From Solen grandis (taxonomy: Eukaryota > Mollusca > Bivalvia > Adapedonta > Solenidae): a stretch of 64,000 bases of DNA. Below, in pieces: positions 48,019 through 60,700 of the stretch. The notes under the pieces were generated by a model. The model worked only from the letters and a program-made list of their open reading frames with translations. It was not told where the DNA came from and ran no database searches. The stretch's first letter is position 1, and each line of letters opens with the position of its first letter. Position numbers and translations under genes: made by a program. The stretch covers positions 44,335,880-44,399,879 of the forward strand of contig CM037792.1 of assembly GCA_021229015.1 (NCBI GenBank). Reading direction: 5' to 3'.

Positions 48019-48946
48019 TTTAGCTCACCTGAGCACATGTGCTCAGGATGAGCTTTTAGGATCGATGAATGTCCGTCGTCCGTCCGTCCGTCGTCCACAA
48101 TTTGTTCGTTTGCACTCTAGCATCTTCATTTTATGAGCAATTATCTTCAAACTTTAAAACAATGTTTATAACCATAAAATCTCGGCCAAGTTCGATTATG
48201 GCTGATATCGGAACGTTAGGTCAGGAGTTATGCCCCTTTTAAAATTAAAAAAAGCCAATTTCAATGTTTCACTCTAGCATATTCATTTTATGAGCAATTA
48301 TCTTCAAACTTTATATCAATGTTTGTAACATAAAATCACGGCCAAGTTCGATTTGGCTGATATCGCCTGATATAAAAAAAATGCCATATTTCAAGTTGTT
48401 TACACTCTAGCATCTTCATCTTTTGAGCAATCCTCTTCAAACTTTATGGCAATGCTTATGACCATAAGGTCTCGATTGAGTTTGATTATGACTGAGATCA
48501 TTGATTAGGTCAGGAGTTAAGCCCCTTTTAATATAAAAAAATGCCATATTTCACTTTGTTTACACTCTAGCATCTTCATCTTTTGAGCATTCATCTTCAA
48601 ACTTTATGACAATGCTTATGACCATAAAATCTTGGCCAAGTTCGATTATGGCTGAGATCCATCAATTAGGTCAGGAGTTATGCCCCTTTTAATTAAGATT
48701 TCACTTTGTTTATTCTCTACCAACTTCATTTTTTTAACAATCATTTTTAAACTTTAAGACAATGTTTATGCCCATAATCTCACAATCGGGTTCAATTATA
48801 ACTGATATTGACTTGTAAATTTAGGAGTTATGCCCATTTCACCATAAAAAAAAGCCAGATTTCACTTTTACACTCAAGTATCTTTATTTCTTAAGCAATC
48901 ATCTTTCTCAGGTGAGCGACCAAGGGCCATCTTGGCCCTCTTGTTT
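48019..48946 (+). mobile_element. AGCTCACCTGAGC-type repeat with internal satellite, copy 1
   Basis: Left end TTTAGCTCACCTGAGCACAT followed by a (CCGT)n-rich stretch (48070-48098). The middle is five to six tandem units of about 150 bp starting CACTCTAGCATCTTCAT and containing AAACTTTATGACAATGCTTA and GGTCAGGAGTTATGCCCC. The right end is CTCAGGTGAGCGACCAAGGG, then a hairpin GGGCCATCTTGGCCC and TCTTGTTTT. GCTCACCTGAG and CTCAGGTGAGC form inverted ends. No coding capacity, hence a non-autonomous element. The orientation given is the one ending in the hairpin. Confidence 0.7.
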
Positions 48947-49595
48947 TAAAAGGTATTTCTTGTTTAATATATTTTAAAGATGACCATTGTCTTCAGGTTT
49001 AGAAGTTGCAAAGAAATAAGAAAAATGTTCATATTCACAAACATTACTGGTACTCCTTGCCAGGTATGAGATGTAGTTGACCTTGACCTTTGGCATGACC
49101 TTTTGTGTATGGTCAAGAATTTGTGAAAGTTATTGGTCCAAACAGTAACATATAAGAAGAATTCCAACACTTGCCTTCAAAATATGTCCTTGAGATGTTA
49201 TAAATTAATTTGTGACCAAAGGTTAAATTCTGGCCCATTGTTTTAATTGTTACCTTTTAAGGGGGTTCCTCCATATTCATATATTACCCATGAATATGAC
49301 ATCGAAATGACCTTTGTCAAAGGTCATTCTCAAATGTATTTATAAACTAGACAAAAAGTATTGGCTTTTCTTGGCTATAACCTTTCTTCTGTATAATGAT
49401 CAAGATGTATATTGTTAGTTTTGTAAGTCCCATGCAGGTTTATTTATCAGTATGTTATTATAATAAACTTCGAAAGATCAGACTGCATTAAAATTTTGTG
49501 AATTTTCTAACATTTGGTACAATTCTCAATTGCTCTTCAGCAGAATCTTTATTTTCATGAATGACAAATTTTCATTGATTTCGTGGGTAACGTTA
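48947..49595. other. AT-rich sequence, nothing recognised
   Basis: No exon or repeat structure is supported; GACCTTTG-type words near 49080 and 49305 recur by chance or as an old repeat. Confidence 0.3.
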
Positions 49596-49599
49596 ACCC

Positions 49600-49850
49600 T
49601 GCGAAAATTCTCAAGCATTTCCTGGGAATATCCGGGGAATTTCCTGGTAAAGTCTTGGGAACCAGGGGCAGTAATTAGAACACATATTTTCCAACAGTCT
49701 CCAGGAAAATATTAAATCCTGCTATCCAAGATATCCTGGGTATTCCCAGGTTCAAGGATTTTCCTGGGAACCAGGGGGTGGTAATTGGAACAGGATATTC
49801 CTGGGAACCAGGGTGGTGGTAATTGGAACAGGATATTCCTAGTTTTCAGG
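49600..49850. repeat. short minisatellite, TTCCTGGGAACCAGGG-type unit
   Basis: Units close to TTCCTGGGAACCAGGGGGTG followed by GTAATTGGAACAGGATA recur at about 49755 and 49798, with an earlier diverged copy (GGGAACCAGGGGCAGTAATT) at about 49658. Each unit carries the palindromic word CCTGGGAACCAGG. Confidence 0.65.
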
Positions 49851-50654
49851 AATTAATTCACGTGTATTAATCCCTTGAAAATTGCACATTTCAGACCTAC
49901 CTTGGTTTTTTGCATGAATCCACAAATATATGTACCAACAAAATGACTTCCACAAAATTAAACGCCCATAAAATAAAATGATGTTACAGTATATATAATT
50001 ATATTTTCTGGTCTGAAAAATTTTAAATCTTAGCAACAAATTTGCATAATGACTCTATATCATTAATTTCTTGAATTTAAAATCACAGAGTATACTTATT
50101 GTAATTATTAAAGTCATATGATGGCAAATATCAAAATTTAAAAATACATGTAGGTACATGTAGATGCAGTGTCAAGCGATTTTAGTATACATGTTGCACA
50201 TTTGAAATTATTTTGATGGTAGGCACATTTCTGTGTGGACACATCTTGAACTTGTAGTTTGTTTGTCATTTTGTGTGTGTATATGATTGTTTTCCTTAGC
50301 ATACGATGTATATCAAGCATATTATATTTTTAGTGTTTATTCTTTTCATCTGAATATTTATTATAAAATACAGCAAACTCCCTTAAAACATGATCACTGT
50401 AATACATTTTTGACTAGCTGAATATACTAATTAAGAACTTTTCACTCAGATTAATTGCTATTAACACCTCAGATGAAGATGACTGTCTCCTCTGATAAAA
50501 TATAATCACCATGTGATGATACAATCTTTTGTCACAGAAAGACTATGGTGAAATCAATTACAGACTTTACAGTTTGTCCTAGTTGTTCGTCAAGTTAAAT
50601 GCATGTATTTCGTTCAAAGTTAAGAAAATATTGCACAAAATGATCTGTGATATC

Positions 50655-50895
50655 TTAACCCTTTCCCTTATATAGACTCATTTTGACGCACTCAATAGGT
50701 ACCACATAAAGCCTGATCTGCAGAAAGCCAAACTCAAACCTTACCAAATTAAATTTAAAATCCTCATTACCAGACCACTGAGGAGCAGCGAACAGCATAA
50801 AACCTGATCAGCCTGCGAGTTATTTGCAGGCTGATCTGGTTTTATGCTGTTCGCATAGGTCTTTTCATGGTATCCTCTATGAGGGAAATGGTTAA
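50655..50895. mobile_element. MITE family A, copy 2
   Basis: Bounded by TTAA on both sides with CCCTTTCCCTTATA and TATGAGGGAAATGG inverted ends. The central hairpin GATCAGCCTGCGAGT...TTTGCAGGCTGATC is present. It has the same orientation as copy 1 and lies upstream of the first coding exon of the NME8/NME9-like gene. Confidence 0.85.
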
Positions 50896-51625
50896 TTGAT
50901 ATGGAGAAAACAGGGTGCTTACGTGACCAAAGACCAATATGGGCGGAGCTCCATGCGGCGGCGAATGATTGCATCATGTTTTGTTAATTTAAAGCTAAAA
51001 ATATAAATGTACCCAGTAACATTGACTCTAAACTGTACTTAAAGTATCATGTGTGCTGTCAGTCATACGGGAGGCGGTTCCATAATGCGAGGCCAAAGGC
51101 AAAGCTGCATGGCATACATGACAAACTGTAAATATGTTGTTTATATTATAAATTTTATGGATTTATTGCAGCACTCCAGCTTCGCGTTGCTCGTGATAAA
51201 GTCCATAAAATTTGAAATATAAACGATAACTAATACTTACTGTAGACATTACTGACTACAATAAGTATCACATGATACTGTATTTGATCAGTATGTTTTG
51301 ATGACATGACATGGAGTACTTGTTTCTAGGAATACATTGAATTCAACATAGCTGCCAATATTATTATTCTTAAAAAAAAAAAGTACTACTAGTACTAAAG
51401 CTCCTATGCTTAATGCTCATTATATAAGGGTAGGTCCAGAGCTAATTAGCCTTATGTGAGGAAAATGTGACAAGATGTTGAATCAAATATACTTCTTTAT
51501 GCAGTAATTCACACTATGACAGCTCAATTAAGCCATATATGTCTCGTGCAGGCAAAACCTTTCATATAAATGAAATGCCATTGTACATGAATCCAAAGCA
51601 TTAGTGACATTTTTCAACTTTTCAG

Positions 51626-51734
51626 GAGGAGAAGAAAGTGACGATGGCTCGGAAAGGAAAGGAGATCCAGTTACAGCGAGAGATAGAAACCCAGGAGGAA
51701 TGGGAGGACATGCTGTCCAAGGAGGGACTTTGTG
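51626..51734 (+). CDS. NME8/NME9-like exon 1 (start codon)
   Basis: Acceptor TTCAACTTTTCAG ends at 51625. Eighteen untranslated bases precede ATG at 51644-51646, in context GTGACGATGG. Thirty codons ([20 protein letters not shown], then [10 protein letters not shown]) and one G follow, ended by donor TGTG|GTAAGA. The start agrees with the family N-terminus, a basic residue cluster then an amphipathic helix before the first thioredoxin strand. No upstream in-frame ATG lies within the exon. Confidence 0.85.
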
Positions 51735-54700
51735 GTAAGATCTCCAGTCTTTGAAAGCCATCCTTTATTATTAAAATCAAAGTACCAATAAGGAAAATGA
51801 AAAGAATGTATGACTGCCAACCCTTTACCTCATGTATATACCGTAACATGACACATCGGCAAAAAGGGCTGAGCCAGATCCTTGTGAAAACATTTTCATC
51901 AGGATCTCCTCAGTTTGCTCATTACAAGTCTATAGGGTCTGCACACAAAAGAAAAATCATATTTTATATCACATTTAAAGTTTAGTTATTGAATTTATTT
52001 TCATCTAGTTATAAATTTATAAAAAATAATATTCATGAGGTAAAGGGCTAATTTAGGGTTTCATGGTCATTTATTATACCCCTGTAAAACAAAGATTTAG
52101 ATGATTCACCTTTGTGGGCTGTCTACAGTTGATCTGTCTACCAAGTTTGGTTTATTCCTGATTACAGCATAGTAAACTAAGGCGCTCAGTTTTCCTAGGA
52201 AATTGGGCCTTTCCAGATTCTGCTGCCATAATTCAAGCCTTTCTTTTGACCACATCCATTACACTGTTTTTTTTATTCAATGACCTTGACTTTAACAGAA
52301 TTCATATCATTTGTTAATAAAAAGCTATATTGCCCTATGGACATTTTTATATCACTGGTACATAATTTAGACCAACAGTATGAAATGAAGAAAAAAAAAA
52401 GATTTTGAGGGGTCATAAATTTACCAGTCCTGGTTCTAGTAATTGTCATTACAATGTCATATTAATTAAAAAATTATAAACATTTTTATTTATTTCTATA
52501 TTTTACTCTTATTGTTGTTTTATATAATCTTTAAATAATAATTCTCATAATAAGTATAAAACATGTACTACTGGTAAGGTTTAAATAAAAATTATCATCG
52601 CTGATATCATTTATTATAATCAAAATGGTCATGTATTACTGTATCTGACATTTGTCTGCTGCCTCTCTCCACACAGTGATCGACATCTACCAGTCCTGGT
52701 GTGGACTGTGCTCTGGAATGACCAGTAACTTTCGCAAATATCGTATGGATATTAACGATGAACTTCTCCATTTGTTTGCAGTAAGTAACGGGCTCCCTAT
52801 ATCGTCAGTCGTTGCCCATGTGGCTTGATTGTTGGAGTTACCGGAATGATTTGGTTGTTCCTACTTTTCAGTGTTGTTCAGAGACAGTATGAAATATTGC
52901 ATTATATTAAATGTCTATCATATGGATGTAATGTACAAATAAATTACACATGTTACTGTTGAAGCAGGAGAAACTACTCAAATATAAACCATACATTGAT
53001 ACCTCATATATCACTGTGACTCCTTTCAACCAACTTCATACAAACAAATTTGATCTTATTCATAAGAAAGTTATCCAATGAATTGTCTATTCATTTCTTA
53101 TTTGCAAAATAGAACATAAAAAGTGTGATCCATTTCATTGCTATACATAAGCTCAGCATGTTTTGTGAGGAAAAAATCACAGGAAAATACTATTTTACTT
53201 CAGTGAATTTACGCGAATTTATTTTCGGACAAAGTTTACATAGTGAAATGGACCTAAGATGAGCAGAAAATAAGTTGGTCTTTAAAAAATTAGGTGGTCT
53301 TAGTATCAGAGTAGATAAGGAGTAAAGAGTTATAATGACCATTAAATTTAATTGTTCTCTTTTTTTTATTTGACATTTGATCATGAATTTACTCTTTTGT
53401 TATTGAAAATGGCCCTTCTTAATTCTCTTCTCTAACATAATGGTAATGAGTAGTTTCTTCCTTCTTGTAAATGCCTGCTGATTGTTACTGTCACATGCAT
53501 GTTTTTGAATATGAATCATACTCCAGATACTGAATAAATTTAGATTTTTTTATAATTATTATAAGAAATCAAGACAAGACATAACTTTTTTTTTTTTTTT
53601 TTTTTTTACAGAGGGGTGTTCATGAAATTCTTGTTTTCCAAGGATATAATTATTTGAAAGATATTTGTTCAGTTTTGGGGTATGTTTCAAGATTGTAAAC
53701 TGTTTACAAGCATGACCCTTTATCTTTGTTGCAGTGAATATATCCAATGGTGTTATATAGTGAGGGTTGTTACAAATGTTCTTTTATTTTGCAGTTCACA
53801 TATTGAGGGTTGTTAAATGTGTTTTATACTCACAGCCTAACATATCAATCTCCCTAAGCTTAGTCTATATTTTTGTCACATACTCAGGATTGAACCTTTC
53901 AATATACCATTGATATATACAATATGTAATTTTAACCCTTTCCCTCATAGAGGACTCCATGATAAGACCTATGCGAACAGCATTAAACCAGATCAGCCTG
54001 CGAGTAACTCGCAGGCTGATCAGGTTTTATGCTGTTTGCTGCTCCTCAGTGGTCTGGAAATGAGGATTTTGAAATTAAATTTGGTTAGGTTAAACTGGTT
54101 TTCTGCAGATCAGGCTTTATGTGATACCTATTGAGTGCATCAAAATGAGTCTATATGAGGGAAAGGGTTAAAGTTTCATGTGACTCAAGTGTCTTAGTCT
54201 CAACCCAGTACCTCATGAATATTCATATACAAAATTTTGACTTGATGGAAACTTTAAAAAGTTTGTGAAACAATGGAATTTTCTTTGCTCTGCAGATTGT
54301 GTTGAATCTGAACTACAATATTGTGTAAGCAAACAGAGGAGAAACTCTAATCAGACAGCTCCTATAGGAGTTTTCTGATCTGGGTATGTTATATTTGCAA
54401 ATGCATCAAAATGAGTCTATGTGAAGTAAAGACTTAGCATTGGAGGTTGAAGACTTAGGCCTAGTTATGCACCATGTTCTCCCTTTGCCTCATGAATATT
54501 CATGTATAAATAAATATATGTCTGATATGGTATAAAAAAAATTGTTGTTTTTCGCCATGCAAATTGTATATAATCTGAACTACAATATTGTATGAGCAAA
54601 CAGATCAGACCTTGATCAGACAGCTCTTCTCCGAGGCTGTCTGATCTGGGTCTGTTCTGTTTACCAGGTCGTCAAAGCATATCTGTATGAGGTAACTTTA

Positions 54701-57700
54701 GGGTACATTGTATAATCTAATGACGTTATAATTTTAGTTTCCCCCAAAGTTCATTGTAATCCATTGTTCAATTAATAATGTATGTTGTACATAGTTTGTC
54801 AATATGTGTGATGCTACATGCTATTGTTTATTAATATTTGCTAAGTTTGTTTTTTTTGCAGTAATTTTTAATGTAAATAGAATTATTGTTTGTGTTAGGG
54901 GTAATACAATGACATAAAACGACATGATCAGCAATATAATATATTTGTATAACTATAACTTTATTACATAGCTTGCTATATAAGGAATTTTCATTAACCT
55001 TACAGGATTTCATTATTTTCAGGTTCTTATACAGTTCCAGATTAGAAACTAATTAAAACTAATCTAGGCTATCAATATAAAATTAGATCAGCTTGCAGAC
55101 TGGTCAGGATCTATACTTATTAATGCCTGATCAATTCATTTTAGTTGAGGATGTTAGACTGTAGAACCAGGTCTGGCTGAAAATTACTTCCATTCTGATC
55201 TGGCTTCTCAGTAGTTTAACCCTTTATCTCCTGAATATTCATTAATACCAATTTACTGGAACTTTGATCTGTATATGAAACAATGGCTTTTTCTTTACCA
55301 TGAAGGCCATGTTGCGCTAACACTCTTTTGTATGAACAGAAAGAGAATCTCCATATCAGGGTCTCTTCTGTCGATGCATCAAAATAAGTGTCTATGAGAT
55401 AAAGGGTTAAGATGGTACAAAATGTAATGGTTAAAGACAATATTTTCAGTGATTGATGTGTACCAAGAATGGTGTGGTCCTGCAGTGGGTATGGTAGGGA
55501 CCTTCAAGAGAATAAAGAACGAACTTGGTGATGACCTACTGAAATTTGTTATAGTAAGTGAAGTTTGGAGCCCAAAAAATAACCAATCAATTTCAAGTGG
55601 GTGGAGCTTCATGTGGTGACGTTTATCATTTTAACCAAGGTTTTGGTTTCACAGTTGGAGGTTTAAAAAAATTTTTTGAAATTAACCAATCAGTTTGAAA
55701 TGGGTGGAGCTTTTTGTGGTGACAGTGAGTGTTTGTCAGTGTAGGAGGAGTTTATTTTAAGCAATCAGTTGTGTGTGGAGCTTATTTGTGGTGTTTATTT
55801 TCCCATTAAGAGTTTACAAGTTTTTTTTTTTTTTTTTTTTTTTTATTAACCAACCAGTTTGAAGTGAATTACACACTATGATCAGTAAGCTTCTAACATA
55901 TCTAATTAAGATAAGGCTGTGAAAAGTTAAGGAAAATGTTAAATGGTTGAAATTTTAAACGGTGCATTGGAATGGTTGAACTTTATATCTTAAGTAAGAA
56001 ATAGACTACCAGTAGTTTGCACTGGATGTTACCCAGATGGATTTTGAAAAATGCTTAAGAACTTTTTTAAATGATGATCTCCTATGTTCTATAAGCAGAG
56101 AAATAATATCATTGTTTGTAATTAGGTATCATTTAGGGTTAGCTGCATGTTGTGTGTGGCAAGATACTTTTCTGAGAAAACTTTTACAGAACACTGTTGA
56201 AGTTAGACTGGAAGTTAGTGTACATTATCTTCTTTGCTAAAAATGGAGTAACTTTCTACCCCATTTGGAATAGAAAGTAGTGAAATTAAGTTGTGGAAGT
56301 AGATGTTTAATGTTCTGATGTTAAAGGGGTCATACTTTGGTAATTGGGAAAAATCTTGTTTGAGCTTAATTTGCCTTGTCTCGACTACTTTAGATTGGCT
56401 TTCTTGAAGTATGCAGGTGTGTGATTAGGTTTGGTTGAAGTTTCGGGTTTCCTCAATGGTGTGAGTAGTGTTTTGTGTTCCCAATGCTGGCTTCTTGTCT
56501 GGTGCTGATGCTAAGAGAGTGTCTATAGTTAAGTTACTCCTGGCTTTCACCCACATTAAAGTTGAACGCTTTTCTCAACTTTGACAAATGATCATTCAAA
56601 TCATCATCAAATGTTCAGGTAAAGGAAGTGTATACTTTGGATCACCTAGCAGTTGTTGTGGTTGGGACGGAAGCTGATGCAAGAGAGAAAAGTTTTAACC
56701 ATATTCACAAACATTCTATATATACCAAGCTAATTTTTTTGTTTCTATTCTTTTTTTTTCAGTGAAATTCACATAACTGTCTGAGGATCTGAAACTTGCA
56801 AATTTTGTGCATACATCTTATTTGTTTTTTTGTTGTTGTTTTTTTTTTGTCTTCAGATATTTATAAGTATATGTTTTGACCCTTTAACTCTTTGATAAGG
56901 ACAGTTTGACTTGAGAATTATTAATTACCTAATATACAATTTTTCATAAATAAGAGTTATGTACATGATATGCGAAAATGCTGTAGAAATTTGCAAGATG
57001 AACATCCCAATTTTGCTCTAACTCTTTATATACCATGCTTGGAATGTTTACCATTTCCAAAATTATGAGAACAGACTAGTCTTTATATAAGAGTTTGATA
57101 TACAGGCCAACAAAAAATAGTCATGGTTATCAAACTGGTTATCAGCATTTCATTTTAGAAGATATATGAACTTAAAAAGTATTTTGATTTTTGATAGCAT
57201 TTAGTGAAATGCATAACTATGACACCATAACATATAAGTTTCAGACAAATAAAGTAATCTCTGAAGACTGCAATCTATACAAACCAAGCATTGCTTCATT
57301 ATTTTCCATTGCTTGTATTAATTAAACCAAATGCAATAACTGTGTATTATGTTTGATATCTGTAATGGGTAGGAATTTTAAAAGCATTCTGTCATTGACT
57401 CCTTCTCAACTTTCAAAATATGTTTTATCTTTTTATTGTTTTATTTTTATTTTCTGTTTTGTAAATTTCCCAATCTTTAAACACACAGTGCTTCCAAGTC
57501 AATAGTCAATCTCTCAGTATGAATCTGATCCTGCTGTTTCAAATGAGACTTTGACCTGTTCATATTTCTTTAAATGGAAAGAAGGGAAATCAAAGAATAT
57601 ATTAGTTCATACCCTTTAAAAAACTTTATAGCCATTTAAAAGGGGGAGATAACTTCATAGCCATTAAAAGTAGATGACTTAAATCAAATCAGGTTATGTC

Positions 57701-60700
57701 TCTTTCATTCATTTTCCACCAAATCTGCTGCTTTACAGTCAGTGATGAAAATTAAGATTTGAAACAACTAGCTCTTTGGATCAATATATTAAAACCAACA
57801 TGTTATGGTAATATACATAAAAATATACATGTAATATGTATTATTACATTTTTTAGATGGAAATTTTGACAGGTCACCAAGCTTTTTTTTCTGTGAAAAT
57901 GAAAGTTTTGGACGGCATTTTATGGATACCTAGCCCATTATGCACATGCTAATTTTCAACCATTGTTGATAAATGGCCTATGAACTTGCATGGCTGAAAA
58001 TTAAAAAAAAAAAAATTCAACCATTGTATGATTAACACCTCAACTCATTTAACAGATATCAAACATATACACAGACTTGACAGCTCCTAATCACTTGTTT
58101 ATTGCAGCGGATTTATAATGCAGTTTGGCTGTTAACCTTTTTGCACTAACTCATTTTTTGAAGAATATCCATGGAACATGCCTTTGGACTAGTTCTGTTA
58201 TGCATACAAATCATTCAGCATCAAATAATTTGCCTTTCATGCTTGAATTGTTTGTATGGAGACATTTCCCAAATGCATTTTCATTGATCTATTGTCAATT
58301 TTTTGTTGCATTTTTTTTTACATATGCCTTTGATTTTGTGCAAAATATGTTTATAGATTGTAAGTATACATGACATGTTGGAAGAAAATCTATGTAGGCT
58401 TCTGTCATCTATTCTAGTCAATATAAATATGCATATATATAAAAGTAAGACTTGATTAATAAAGTCTTATTAAAGACTTTGGGAAAGATATTGTTAAATC
58501 ATAATTACATAATTATGTTACTTTGACATCTATCAACATCCATGATTCTGGCTTATCAGCAACTTTTTATTAGCTGACCTGAGCACAACGTGCTCATGGT
58601 GAGCTATTGTGATGGTCCGCCGTCCGTCGTCCGTCGTGCGTCGTCAACTTTTTAATACAAACGACTTCTCCTCCTAAACTACTGGGCAGATTTCAATAAA
58701 ACTTTACACAAATGACCCTTGGGTGACCCTCTTTCAAGTTTGTTCAAATGGTTCCAGTCTGTTGAATAACTAGGTCACAGGAGCTAAAAATAGACAAAAA
58801 AATTGCAATCTTTAAAAATCTTCTTCTCTGAAACCAAAAGGCACAGAGCTTTGATATTTGGTATGTAGCATCATCTTATGGTACTCTACCAAGTTTGTTC
58901 AAATTATGGCCCTGGGGTCAAAATTGGCCCCGCCCTGGGGGTCACTTTATTTACATAGGCTTATATAGGGAAAACTTAGAAAAATCTTCTTCTCCGAAAC
59001 CGTATGGCCTAGAGCTAAGATATTTGGCATGAAGCATTGTCTAGTGGATCTCTACCAAGTTTGTTCAAATCATGGCCCTTGGGTCAAAATTGGCCCCGCC
59101 CTGGGGGTCACTTTATTTACATAGGCTTATATAGGGAAAACTTAGAAAAATCTTCTTCTCCGAAACCGTATGGCCTAGAGCTAAGATATTTGGCATGAAG
59201 CATTGTCTAGTGAATCTCTACCAAGTTTGTTCAAATCATGGCCCTGGGGTCAAAATTGGCCGGGTCACTTTATTTACATAGGCTTATATAGGGAAAACTT
59301 AGAAAAATCTTCTTCTCCGAAACCGTATGGCCTAGAGCTAAGATATTTGGCATGAAGCATTGTCTAGTGGATCTCTACCAAGATTGTTCAAATCATGGCC
59401 CTTGGGTCAAAATTGGCCCCGCCCTGGGGGTCACTTTCTTTAACATAGGCTAATATTGGAACAAATCAAGAAAAATCTTCTTCTCTGGAACCATATGGCC
59501 TAGAGCTTAGATATTTGGCATGAAGCATTGTCTAGTGGATCTCTACCAAGATTGTTCAAATCATGGCCCTGGGGTCAAAATTGGCCCCGCCCTGGGGGTC
59601 ACTTTCTTTAACATAGGCTAATATTGGAACAAATCAAGAAAAATCTTCTTCTCTGGAACCATATGGACTAGAGCTTAGATATCTGGCATGAAGCATTGTC
59701 TAGTGGATCTCTACCAAGTTTGTTCAAATCATGGCCCTGGGGTCAAAATTGGCCCCGCCCCGGGGGTCACTTTATTTACATAGGCTTATATAGGGAAAAC
59801 TTAGAAAAATCTTCTTCTCTGAAACCGTATGGCCTAGAGCTAAGATATTTGGCATGAAGCATTGTCTAGTGGATCTCTACCAAGATTGTTCAAATCATGG
59901 CCCTGGGGTCAATATTGGCCCCGCCCTGGGGGTCACTTTCTTTAACATAGGCTAATATAGGAATATATCTAGAAAAATTTTATTCTCTGGAACTTTATGG
60001 CCGGGAGCTTTGATATTTGGCATGTAGCATTGTCTAATGATCTCTACCAAGTTTGTTCAAATAATGGCCCTGGGGTCAAAATTGGCCCCGCCCAGAGGGT
60101 TTCTTTCTTCAGCATAGGCTAATAAAGGAAAAAATCTGCAAAATTTTCTTCTCTGAAATCATATGGCCGGAAGCTTTGATATTTGGCATGCAGCATTGTT
60201 ACCTTGATCTTTAATCTATCTTTTGTAACTTTATGGTGGAACATTTTATCATTACTCAGGTGAGCGGATTAGAGCCCTCGGGCTCTTGTTTAAATTAAGA
60301 AAAAAGGAAAAAAAAAAAAACCTTAAACCTTTAAAAGTAAACAATGTCATGGATACAAGCAGAGATAAATATATTGTCACAAAATGATGACAAATAATTT
60401 GTATTTGGACCATAATTAGTATCCAATTACAGGGATATATAAACTAATAGAAAATGAAATATGAACAAAACATGACATGTTGTTGTCTAGTCTAAAATTT
60501 ATTTGTTTAATCAAGGAGAAATTAATATGAAAGAATTACATTATATTTGAATGTTTACAAAATGAATGTGGATCAATTGCTTCTTTATTAAGAAAACTTT
60601 AGAAAATGTAGCCATTGTTTGACGCACATCTAAATATCTTTTTCAACACCTGTAAATAGACTGGATGGTCCAAGTACACTCTTTAACCAATAACTCTATG

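Noticed and set aside
50741..50977. Minus-strand frame over a MITE (and its plus-strand twin at 53910-54134) with similar peptides
   Set aside because: Both are translations of the family A MITE; their similarity reflects the repeat, not a protein family.
48019..60293. Firm Helitron classification of the two large repeats
   Set aside because: There is a 3' hairpin but no exact CTRR end or verified A/T insertion site, and the inverted GCTCACCTGAG ends fit a DNA transposon equally well.
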